Shown here in pieces: positions 17,916 to 22,635 of a stretch of 24,656 nucleotides of DNA. The stretch is taken from IMG/VR virus record IMGVR_UViG_3300045135_001742, positions 1 through 24,656 of that record, one strand, 5' to 3'. Each line of letters begins with the position of its first letter. Within the stretch, counting starts at the first letter, position 1. Origin of the DNA: a virus. Below the pieces are notes generated by a model. The model saw nothing but the letters and a program-made list of their open reading frames with translations, had not been told where the DNA came from and made no database searches. A program made the position numbers and the translations under genes.

Positions 17916-18048
17916 TTGCAAGAGATGTGGTGGTACCGGTATAATTAGAACTTGGTACGATTGCTCAGAGACACACAAAATTACTTCTGAGTGTCCTGTG
18001 TGTCCTCCGAGTTTTGATCTTCATTCTCTTCGTCTTGCTGGTCTTTAA
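17839..18048 (+). CDS. DnaJ-type zinc-finger small protein starting inside polA
   Basis: The 69-residue frame contains CKRCGGTG (Cys28, Cys31) and, after about 20 residues, CPVC (Cys52, Cys55), with an extra Cys42. This is the CxxCxGxG plus CxxC pattern of DnaJ-type zinc fingers. A strong AGGAGG (17824-17829) lies nine bases before the ATG, embedded in polA codons, which supports real initiation and a 77-base overlap with polA. The first 25 residues are read in a second frame of polA and may be a spacer. The 3' third overlaps a convergent minus-strand ORF (17981-18109). It is probably a redox or nucleic-acid-binding accessory; the function is not known. Confidence 0.6.
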   Translation: MQSRTSKSLSKLTLHWEEVGEKQKSNCKRCGGTGIIRTWYDCSETHKITSECPVCPPSFDLHSLRLAGL

Positions 18049-18109
18049 ATTCTTCACGAAGTTTTTTTAGTTCCTTGTAGTAGTTTGGGTGTTTCCATTC
18101 AAACGTCAT
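17981..18109 (-). CDS. Small acidic-tailed protein (42 residues)
   Basis: This minus-strand frame of 42 residues begins MTFEWKHPNYYKELKKLREEF and ends in a Glu/Asp/Gln-rich tail. An AAGGAGAG ribosome site sits a few bases before the ATG, and an extended -10 element (18138-18146) lies about 30 bases upstream. Charge is split between a basic, aromatic N-terminal half and an acidic C-terminal half. It overlaps the plus-strand zinc-finger ORF by 68 bases tail to tail. It does not match a family I can name. The good initiation signals are the main support. Confidence 0.55.
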   Translation of the reverse strand: MTFEWKHPNYYKELKKLREEFKDQQDEENEDQNSEDTQDTQK

Positions 18110-18137
18110 AAGCTCTCCTTATTATTTTTTATTTACC

Positions 18138-18146
18138 ATTATACCA
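18138..18146 (-). promoter_or_regulatory. Extended -10 promoter element
   Basis: On the minus strand TGG-TATAAT gives an extended -10 element (TGn directly before a consensus -10). There is no good -35. Initiation about seven bases further would give a leader of roughly 20-25 bases carrying the AAGGAGAG site of the gene ending at 17981. Confidence 0.4.
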
Positions 18147-18189
18147 TACGCAAATTTTCGATTTTTTATTTTATTGAATAGTAGACGAC

Positions 18190-18213
18190 CTCCTGTTGCA
18201 GGGGTTTTATTCT
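18190..18213 (+). terminator. Possible rho-independent terminator downstream of the polA transcript
   Basis: CTCCTG, loop TTG, CAGGGG (one G-T pair), then TTTTATTCT. The stem is short and the loop small, so it is weak. Its place 140 bases after the zinc-finger stop fits the end of the replication transcript. Confidence 0.3.
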
Positions 18214-18285
18214 AGCTGCGACACTGAATGCTTTTTAGGTTTTTTTGGCGGATAGCTACCCTAGGAAAAAAATTGATTTTTTTAA

Positions 18286-18306
18286 AACTAGTTTTTAATT
18301 AACTAG
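18286..18306 (-). terminator. AT-rich hairpin after the minus-strand 62-residue gene
   Basis: On the minus strand CTAGTT, a seven-base loop and AACTAG are followed by TTTTAAAAAAAT. The stop codon lies in the loop. The stem is only six AT-rich pairs, so termination is uncertain. Confidence 0.3.
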
Positions 18307-18487
18307 CTATATCGTAAAGACCTTTTTTTGCATCTTCAACAGACTGATCTGCAATCTGTTTTTTGAGGTCTTTTATTTTAATGTCCATCCACTTCATATC
18401 AGTCGTTACTCGGCCCTGCGATAACGCCTGGTTGGCCCATTTGGATTCCAACTGAAGTTTTTCTGACACCAGTTGTTGTAGTGACAT
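18299..18487 (-). CDS. Small helical protein of unknown function
   Basis: The 62-residue product is predominantly helical and charged (KLQLESKWANQALSQ, then WMDIKIKDLKKQIADQ). An AGGAGG ribosome site lies nine bases before the ATG, within codons of the overlapping upstream gene, with which it shares 89 bases. The stop is followed by an AT-rich inverted repeat that may end transcription. It is the promoter-distal gene of the minus-strand cluster. No family is recognised. Confidence 0.55.
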   Translation of the reverse strand: MSLQQLVSEKLQLESKWANQALSQGRVTTDMKWMDIKIKDLKKQIADQSVEDAKKGLYDIAS

Positions 18488-18677
18488 CTCTGTCTACCTC
18501 CTCGAAAGTTATAAAAAGTCTGTTAGGATCTAAAAATCCACCAGAATCTTTTTCTGTTACATCTCCTGACTCAACTTTCGTAGCAAACGTGTCAAGAGCA
18601 GCCTTATCGTTCTCAGCCTCAAGCATCTCATCAATTAATATATTTTTGTATTTTGCTTGGACGCGATATAGCTTCAT
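18399..18677 (-). CDS. Small phage protein of unknown function, possibly leaderless
   Basis: The 92-residue product starts MKLYRVQAKYKNILIDEMLEA and resembles small phage proteins that begin with a YRVxAxYKN beta segment followed by an acidic helix; the function is unknown. No Shine-Dalgarno precedes the ATG. A -35/-10 pair (TTGCAT, 18 bases, TATAAT) places the expected transcript start at or next to the ATG, so the message may be leaderless. The last 30 codons overlap the next gene and are rich in Thr/Gly/Pro, so they look less constrained than the first 60. Confidence 0.65.
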   Translation of the reverse strand: MKLYRVQAKYKNILIDEMLEAENDKAALDTFATKVESGDVTEKDSGGFLDPNRLFITFEEVDRDVTTTTGVRKTSVGIQMGQPGVIAGPSND

Positions 18678-18712
18678 GTATTATTATATATCAAAATGGT
18701 GCAATAATGCAA
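18677..18712 (-). promoter_or_regulatory. Sigma70-like promoter, apparently giving a leaderless transcript
   Basis: Minus-strand -35 TTGCAT (18707-18712), an 18-base spacer and -10 TATAAT (18683-18688). A start six or seven bases further lands on the ATG at 18677, so the message would carry almost no leader; there is no Shine-Dalgarno. Confidence 0.55.
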
Positions 18713-18721
18713 CTATGCACC
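18698..18721. repeat. Inverted repeat overlapping the promoter (operator candidate)
   Basis: GGTGCA (18698-18703) and TGCACC (18716-18721) are perfect inverted arms separated by 12 bases. They flank and overlap the -35 element of the leaderless promoter and include the stop region of the upstream gene. This fits a repressor site. Confidence 0.35.
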
Positions 18722-18976
18722 GATTTTTGGTTTTGGTGGCGGAATTATGTCTGTGATTACTTCTTTACATTCAAATTTAACTACCATTTTATGGTAATTT
18801 ATATAGTCTTTTGTCCATTCTTCAGTATCTTCTAATTCTTTAAAAACTTTTTGAGAAAAACCATACCCACTATAAACACAATCCCAGTGAGTTTTATATT
18901 GATATCCAGGTATAATACTACTTGTGCATTTACCAGAGATGACACTACATAGCCAAAGAACTAAAACAAATTTCAT
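18713..18976 (-). CDS. Small secreted protein with signal peptide
   Basis: The 87-residue protein begins MKFVLVLWLCSVISGKC, a classic hydrophobic export signal. The mature part has Cys33 and Cys70, WDCVYSGY and a VKFECKEV segment near the end, followed by a proline-rich tail. Small exported proteins of this pattern (signal, D/WxC, C-terminal KFxCK) recur in marine phage genomes without known function. Two cysteines in an exported protein could form a disulfide. Only a weak AGGA precedes the ATG. The gene heads the minus-strand cluster and is divergent from the gene at 19073. Confidence 0.7.
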   Translation of the reverse strand: MKFVLVLWLCSVISGKCTSSIIPGYQYKTHWDCVYSGYGFSQKVFKELEDTEEWTKDYINYHKMVVKFECKEVITDIIPPPKPKIGA

Positions 18977-19072
18977 AAAATCCTATATTATCCTATAACA
19001 TTTATTCCTTGCATATCCCATTGAAATATGCATAACAGTAATTATGTATAAAACTTTAACAAAGAGGTTATC

Positions 19073-19357
19073 ATGAAAAGTGGAAAAGATACAGGTGCAT
19101 CAACAGAAACAGTTGCTGATGAACCTTTGGTTTTAAAACCCGATTGGGAGATGAAACCAAAAATAAGACAAAAGATCCATATTGTTTCATTAACTTTTGA
19201 TGAGGGTGATAACAAACTTACATTAGTAGTTAATGGCGATAAGTATCGAGAACTTGCTGTTAAGGATCGGTTATCTGGAACAATGAAATTCCATGAAGCT
19301 GTAGACTCAATGGTAAGACATTTTAGAGATTGGGGGTTTTATGAAAACTATAATTAA
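19073..19357 (+). CDS. Hypothetical protein (94 residues)
   Basis: The protein is soluble and mixed in charge. A likely disordered N terminus (about 1-28) is followed by a compact alpha/beta segment containing KIHIVSLTFDEGDNKLTLVVNG, then a short helix ending HFRDWGF. An AAGAGG ribosome site lies six bases before the ATG. It starts a plus-strand run of small genes and overlaps the next gene by 17 bases. I do not recognise the family. Confidence 0.6.
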   Translation: MKSGKDTGASTETVADEPLVLKPDWEMKPKIRQKIHIVSLTFDEGDNKLTLVVNGDKYRELAVKDRLSGTMKFHEAVDSMVRHFRDWGFYENYN

Positions 19358-19607
19358 TTCTGACTCTGAAGTGTTTAACAATTGGTCTCAACGAGTACAA
19401 AAAATACTTAATGAGGTTCCAATAATATCGGCCAACGGCCACATGCCACTTGAATATTCTGATGATGAATATCAAGCAGCAATGAAAAAACTTCAACAGT
19501 GTGCAATGCATTTTGAGGATATGCCAATTTATCCAATCAATGAAACAATTGCATCTAAACTTATTGAAGATCAACTAGAGGGAGCAAATGCAAGACCTGA
19601 TTATTAA
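19341..19607 (+). CDS. Hypothetical protein (88 residues)
   Basis: The product is mostly helical with a SDDEYQAAMKKLQQCAMHFED segment near residues 40-60, and no membrane segment or known motif. A G-rich GGGGGT stretch before the ATG can serve as a ribosome site. It starts inside the previous gene and overlaps the following tiny membrane-protein frame by 20 bases. Function unknown. Confidence 0.55.
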   Translation: MKTIINSDSEVFNNWSQRVQKILNEVPIISANGHMPLEYSDDEYQAAMKKLQQCAMHFEDMPIYPINETIASKLIEDQLEGANARPDY

Positions 19608-19695
19608 AATGGTTGTTTTGTTTCTTCTATTAACAATACCACCAAAATTATTATTGCTAATTTTTGGTGGTTTAACTTATCTAATCTTAAATTAA
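19588..19695 (+). CDS. Tiny hydrophobic membrane protein (35 residues)
   Basis: A frame from ATG 19588 to TAA 19695 encodes an almost wholly hydrophobic peptide (MVVLFLLLTIPPKLLLLIFGG and onward), enough for one or two membrane passes split by a PPK turn. A GAGGGAG ribosome site lies a few bases upstream. A strong RNA hairpin (19639-19670) is embedded in the middle of the frame, so the hydrophobic reading could be partly a by-product of that structure. If made, it could be a small membrane-acting protein such as a pinholin-like factor. That is speculation. Confidence 0.4.
   Translation: MQDLIIKMVVLFLLLTIPPKLLLLIFGGLTYLILN
19639..19670 (+). promoter_or_regulatory. Strong hairpin upstream of the ParB-like gene
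   Basis: CCACCAAAATTA, a seven-base loop and TAATTTTTGGTGG form a 12-pair stem with one bulged T, followed by TTTAACTT. It may be a terminator/attenuator, an RNA processing site or an operator ahead of the ParB-like gene. It lies within the tiny hydrophobic frame 19588-19695. Confidence 0.5.
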
Positions 19696-19708
19696 GGAGG
19701 AAAAGATT

Positions 19709-20494
19709 ATGTCGAGAGCAGTAAATAATAAATTTTTTGAAACTAGAGATTATTCTATGTTCAAAAAAGTCCGAGGCAATAGACCTGTGGACGAAGCACA
19801 TGTTAAGCAGTTAAAAAAATTAATTGCTGAAAAGGATTTAATGGATCCGATACGTGTGAACTCAAACATTGAAGTGGTAGATGGCCAACATACTTTACAG
19901 GCCAGAAAGGAATTAGGATTACCTGTTCCTTACATCATTATAAATTCTGATGATCCACTTGATGTTGCAAGACTGAACCAAGGTAGAAAGAACTGGTCCT
20001 TAGATCATTTCTTAGGTCACCATTGTGCAAGAGGTAAAATGGATTACAAAATTTGTAAATCTAAAATGCAACAGTGGGGATTACCAGTAGCAGAAACAAT
20101 TATTCTGTTACTAAAAATATCTTCAAGATACAGCACCATTGGAACAACTTTTAAAGAAGGTAATTTTAAAATACCCGCAGGTGGTATTGAACACTGTGAT
20201 AGAATTGGTGGTCAATTAAATTCTTTAAAAAAATATCTTATAGGTATTGATAATTCTGACAGAAGAATAAAACGTCAAATTATTACTGCATATATTATAG
20301 CGGATAGACACCCTAAATGGCAGTATGAGAGATTTAAAACTGCTTTGAAGAGTAAATCTGCTTGGTTGTTACATGGTACTACATCCAAAGATTACATTAA
20401 TATTTTTCAAAAAATATATAATGCTGGAAGATCACCAAAACAAAGAATAAATCTTGTTGAATTCTTTGAGTCAAAAGAATACAGAGATCAATAA
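19709..20494 (+). CDS. ParB/sulfiredoxin-like domain protein
   Basis: The 261-residue protein contains a ParB-type N-terminal domain: RPVDEAHVKQLKKLIAE (about 25-41), DPIRVNSNIEVVDGQHTLQA (about 46-65, with the DGQHR-like core as DGQHT) and a hydrophobic strand PYIIINSDDPLD. The rest is helical, with several basic stretches, and could bind DNA. ParB-like proteins in phages have roles from DNA segregation to transcription control or nuclease activity. An AAGGAGG ribosome site lies eight to nine bases before the ATG. It is followed by the ribbon-helix-helix-like gene after nine bases. Confidence 0.8.
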   Translation: MSRAVNNKFFETRDYSMFKKVRGNRPVDEAHVKQLKKLIAEKDLMDPIRVNSNIEVVDGQHTLQARKELGLPVPYIIINSDDPLDVARLNQGRKNWSLDHFLGHHCARGKMDYKICKSKMQQWGLPVAETIILLLKISSRYSTIGTTFKEGNFKIPAGGIEHCDRIGGQLNSLKKYLIGIDNSDRRIKRQIITAYIIADRHPKWQYERFKTALKSKSAWLLHGTTSKDYINIFQKIYNAGRSPKQRINLVEFFESKEYRDQ

Positions 20495-20503
20495 GGAGAA
20501 AAC

Positions 20504-20719
20504 ATGGACATCACTAAATGGAAATCTTGTGCAGTTGATATCGAATCATACACACTGATAAGAGCGATGGGAAAGGCAGGCTTCAGAAGACCTGGTAGCA
20601 TGATCGCTAAGTTAGTTGATGAAGAAGTAAGGAAGATTGCTAAGAAAGAGGGCAAGCCTTACGAAAAGATGAAAGAGAATTTACTATCGGAGGGCAAGAA
20701 GCTGCTCAATGGTAAATAG
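20504..20719 (+). CDS. Ribbon-helix-helix-like small regulator (tentative)
   Basis: The 71-residue product has a short N-terminal strand (KWKSCAVDIESYTLIRAMGK) followed by two helices (MIAKLVDEEVRKIAKKEGK), the order and size of Arc/MetJ-type ribbon-helix-helix DNA-binding proteins. An AAGGAG ribosome site precedes the ATG. The codons look richer in G and C than in neighbouring genes. The gene ends just before two hairpins, the second a strong terminator, so it is the last gene of its transcript. The match to ribbon-helix-helix proteins is by shape, not by a proven motif. Confidence 0.5.
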   Translation: MDITKWKSCAVDIESYTLIRAMGKAGFRRPGSMIAKLVDEEVRKIAKKEGKPYEKMKENLLSEGKKLLNGK

Positions 20720-20739
20720 ATCTGAATGATCCACAGATC
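20719..20739 (+). repeat. Hairpin directly after the ribbon-helix-helix-like gene
   Basis: GATCTG and CAGATC are perfect inverted arms around a nine-base loop, with the first arm overlapping the stop codon. It sits two bases before the strong terminator and may protect the 3' end or form a double hairpin with it. Confidence 0.45.
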
Positions 20740-20741
20740 GG

Positions 20742-20772
20742 AAAAGGGCCCGGGAGACTGGGCCTTTTTTTT
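20742..20772 (+). terminator. Strong rho-independent terminator
   Basis: The stem is AAAAGG(G)CCC with GGGCCTTTT around an eight-base loop, running into eight T. It is by far the clearest terminator in the window and closes the 19073-20719 gene run. Confidence 0.9.
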
Positions 20773-20774
20773 AC

Positions 20775-20803
20775 TTGCAATACAAATTATAATTTAATAA
20801 TAA
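20775..20803 (+). promoter_or_regulatory. Candidate sigma70-like promoter
   Basis: TTGCAA (20775-20780), a 17-base spacer and TAATAA (20798-20803). It lies immediately after the terminator and before the structured leader. The TTGCA-type -35 resembles the one at 18707-18712. Confidence 0.4.
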
Positions 20804-20820
20804 CAAATTACGTATTCCTA

Positions 20821-20857
20821 AGCCTAGAATGAAAAGGTGAGGCTAACAACACACCTT
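20821..20857 (+). ncRNA. H-type pseudoknot in the 5' leader of the 20908 gene
   Basis: Stem 1 pairs AGCCT (20821-20825) with AGGCT (20840-20844). Stem 2 pairs AAGGTG (20834-20839) with CACCTT (20852-20857). The stems interleave with no base between the 3' side of stem 2's first arm and stem 1's second arm, allowing coaxial stacking; the loops are eight bases and the A-rich AACAACA. This layout suits a compact ligand- or protein-sensing leader about 50 bases before the ribosome site. I do not match it to a named riboswitch. Confidence 0.45.
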
Positions 20858-20907
20858 ATTTCCATATAACAACGAACGCTAAAATTAACTTTTAACAAGG
20901 AGATTTA

Positions 20908-21159
20908 GTGGGTAAAGCTGCACAAAAAGGCAGTCCAGAAGCATTAGAAGAAGCTTTAAATAAGCTAGTATTGTTATGTCCTAACAAAAAAACTTATGAC
21001 GAGCTGACTAGTCTTATGTTTCAGTTGTATTGTGGTAATGATTTTGGTTTAGGTAATTTCAGTTTAACATTTCTTGATAAAATTGAGAAGTGTTGGCAAT
21101 CTGGTAGAAAAAAAGCTGCACAAGCTAAAGGTTTGAAACTGGTTGTCAAAAATGCTTAG
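20908..21159 (+). CDS. Hypothetical protein with pseudoknot leader (83 residues)
   Basis: The product is helical and basic at the end (KKAAQAKGLKLVVKNA). It contains KLVLLCPNKKTYDELTSLMFQLYCGNDFGLGNF, and I do not recognise it. The start is GTG, with AAGGAG about six bases before it. It is the first gene after a strong terminator and a new candidate promoter, and the leader between them can fold into an H-type pseudoknot. The stop codon lies in the left arm of an eight-base inverted repeat. Confidence 0.6.
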   Translation: MGKAAQKGSPEALEEALNKLVLLCPNKKTYDELTSLMFQLYCGNDFGLGNFSLTFLDKIEKCWQSGRKKAAQAKGLKLVVKNA

Positions 21160-21204
21160 CCAAGGTGTAATTCCACATCCATATCTTTTCCCGCATCTTG
21201 GCTA
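21157..21204 (+). repeat. Inverted repeat spanning the gap between two genes
   Basis: TAGCCAAG (21157-21164, beginning at a stop codon) and CTTGGCTA (21197-21204, ending at the next ATG) are perfect eight-base arms with a 32-base loop. Pairing would bring the stop and the next start together, and could aid re-initiation in the absence of a ribosome site. Confidence 0.4.
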
Positions 21205-21404
21205 TGCTAATGGACTTATTTGATAAACGCTACATAAACGCATCCATAGAATTTTGTAAAACCTTAGATGGTAAGGACAGAAGCGAATTTATTTCCGAAG
21301 CATACGAAGATTTAGAATTTTCAACTCAGCAAGGATCTCCATTAATTGTTCAAAGGAGGTTCCGTGAGTTATTCTCCAAACTTATTGAAAATTTTGGGCA
21401 TTAA
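21204..21404 (+). CDS. Hypothetical protein (66 residues)
   Basis: The frame from ATG 21204 (or ATG 21210) gives a small acidic helical protein, MDLFDKRYINASIEFC and onward, ending in QRRFRELFSKLIENFGH. No ribosome site is seen. The ATG lies on the right edge of an inverted repeat whose left arm is at the stop of the preceding gene, so translation may depend on RNA structure or coupling. It overlaps the next gene by about 41 bases. Function unknown. Confidence 0.5.
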   Translation: MLMDLFDKRYINASIEFCKTLDGKDRSEFISEAYEDLEFSTQQGSPLIVQRRFRELFSKLIENFGH

Positions 21405-21774
21405 AATGTCTGCTGAATTAATTAAAAATAATAAAAGCCCAGAACAAAGGTTGTTTCAAGCTATTATCTTACAAGGTTTTGAAGACGCTTTAACTAATCA
21501 AACAGGTAAACAAGAATCTTATATTAAAAAAGATGCACATGATTGGTTTTTAAAGAACGACCAACAGTTTCAAGAAATTTGTTGGTACGCTGGATTTGAT
21601 CCAGATTTAATTCATGATCGTTATAAAAAATTAATTAAAGAGAAAAAAATTGTTTTTTCTAAATTACAATTAACATGGATTAAGTATAGAAATTTATATA
21701 AAGATTATAGAGCTGCTAAAACCTCTGCTGAACGAAGAAAAATAATGATAGAGATTTGTAAATTAAAAAATTAA
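21364..21774 (+). CDS. Conserved phage protein of unknown function (136 residues)
   Basis: The start is taken as GTG 21364, preceded by AAAGGAGG with a short four-base spacer. ATG 21405 is a possible later start without a ribosome site. The product has EQRLFQAIILQGFEDALTN, then DAHDWFLKNDQQFQEICWYAGFDPDLIHDRYKKL, a helical pattern (W-F, I-C-x-x-A-G-x-D-P-D) that I associate with small phage proteins of unknown function in alphaproteobacterial phages. The rest is lysine-rich. It ends two bases before the stop of a convergent minus-strand gene. Confidence 0.65.
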   Translation: MSYSPNLLKILGIKMSAELIKNNKSPEQRLFQAIILQGFEDALTNQTGKQESYIKKDAHDWFLKNDQQFQEICWYAGFDPDLIHDRYKKLIKEKKIVFSKLQLTWIKYRNLYKDYRAAKTSAERRKIMIEICKLKN

Positions 21775-21775
21775 T

Positions 21776-21943
21776 TTACCATTTTCTTACAGGACAGTAA
21801 GATTTTTTTAATCTTACTTTTAATCTCATTACACATCCGCATTTGAGACATATACCTATTTTATAAAATGGACAGGTTCGACAGTGGTTGATTCTTTTTT
21901 TGATTGTTGGATGATCTGCTAGGAGGGAATTCGTCTTGAGCAT
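21776..21943 (-). CDS. Six-cysteine phage protein (CxxCP...CxxCGC...CP..KW type)
   Basis: This 55-residue minus-strand frame has Cys21-x-x-Cys24-Pro, Cys32-x-x-Cys35-Gly-Cys37, Met39 and Lys42, and ends Cys50-Pro-x-x-x-Lys-Trp. It is a pattern I recognise from a very widespread small phage protein of unknown function, probably zinc-binding. The start at 21943 is the only ATG in frame that keeps the domain; no good ribosome site is present. It is convergent with the gene ending at 21774. A perfect inverted repeat that may act as a terminator for that gene is built into its last third. Confidence 0.75.
   Translation of the reverse strand: MLKTNSLLADHPTIKKRINHCRTCPFYKIGICLKCGCVMRLKVRLKKSYCPVRKW
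21797..21817. terminator. AT-rich terminator-like inverted repeat inside the six-cysteine gene
   Basis: GTAAGATT, loop TTTTT and AATCTTAC form a perfect eight-base inverted repeat followed on the plus strand by TTTTAATC. It lies 20 bases after the stop of the plus-strand gene ending at 21774 and within the coding end of the convergent gene. Confidence 0.45.
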
Positions 21944-21972
21944 AGCATAGTCATGGTGGTCTAATATGTTTT

Positions 21973-22019
21973 ACCCCTGGGGGAAAGTTCTGAGAGCATA
22001 AAATGATAAAACCCCCAGG
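21973..22019. repeat. Pair of C/G-run palindromic sites
   Basis: ACCCCTGGGGGAA begins at 21973, and ACCCCCAGG occupies 22011-22019. The arms CCTGGGGG (21976-21983) and CCCCCAGG (22012-22019) are also perfectly inverted to each other across 28 bases. They precede the six-cysteine gene and follow the oxygenase gene, so they may be operators. A third related site is at 22636-22649. Confidence 0.4.
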
Positions 22020-22087
22020 AGCATTTACTAAATCGTGTAAGTTAAATAACACATAAAAAATATACCATAATACCGGCCACCGGACAA

Positions 22088-22591
22088 TTAATTTGTGTAA
22101 TTGATATTTAGAACAATTCTACTTTTGCTATCTGTGGTATTTGTGCCACAGTGTAGTAAATTTGAGTTAAAAGTGACTAATCTATTTGCTTTTGAATATA
22201 TTTTTGTACCATTTTCAAATTTAGTGTAGCCATTATTAGTATTTATGTAAAAAACTGAGGTTTTACATTTTACAGGTACATCAACATGTAGTCCAGATTC
22301 AAAAATTTTATTAGAGTACATGGTCATATTGATTTTACACCTGTATAATAGTTTGACGTTTAATTTTTGTAATATTGGTTGCACCACATCAAAATATCTT
22401 GATGTAATTTTTTCATTGTCGTAGTGTTTAAAGATATGCGTAAATTGGAATGATTCTAAAGTAGAATCTATTTCTGGTTCACCATTTTTGTTGTAGTTAA
22501 TGTATTTGTTAAAAAACCACGGAAATTCAGCACTTTCTAAATAAGATTGTATTTTATCAAAGGTTTTTTGGTCTAAAAAATTATCTTCCAT
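22088..22591 (-). CDS. 2-oxoglutarate/Fe(II) oxygenase-like protein (small)
   Basis: The 167-residue product has a GLHVDVP motif (His102-x-Asp104), a YTKFENGTKI strand, LVTFNSNLLHCG (His147) and SRIVLNINY (Arg158). This gives the HxD...H facial triad plus 2-oxoglutarate-binding Arg of Fe(II) oxygenases, similar to short forms in cyanophages. Family members hydroxylate proteins or small molecules; the substrate is unknown. No Shine-Dalgarno precedes the ATG. Palindromic C/G-rich sites lie on both sides of the gene, and a CCGG-type hairpin sits just past its stop. Confidence 0.7.
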   Translation of the reverse strand: MEDNFLDQKTFDKIQSYLESAEFPWFFNKYINYNKNGEPEIDSTLESFQFTHIFKHYDNEKITSRYFDVVQPILQKLNVKLLYRCKINMTMYSNKIFESGLHVDVPVKCKTSVFYINTNNGYTKFENGTKIYSKANRLVTFNSNLLHCGTNTTDSKSRIVLNINYTN

Positions 22592-22635
22592 AAATTTTAC
22601 TATATAGATATTCTAGACCCCTGACTAATAAAAAG

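Larger units (their letters stand above)
18110..18298. other. Intergenic region between two minus-strand genes
   Basis: About 190 AT-rich bases with runs of T or A, the extended -10 element, a weak plus-strand terminator and a GGATAGCTACC near-palindrome around 18250. I find no coding frame with support and no tRNA shape. Confidence 0.6.

Noticed and set aside
18180-18260. tRNA gene in the intergenic region
   Set aside because: I could not form an acceptor stem, a T arm with GTTCRA and an anticodon arm together; only short hairpins are present.
18481-18756. 91-residue plus-strand frame opposite the small minus-strand genes
   Set aside because: The minus-strand frames have ribosome sites or a promoter and more protein-like sequences; the plus frame is Ser/Phe-rich and has no initiation signal.
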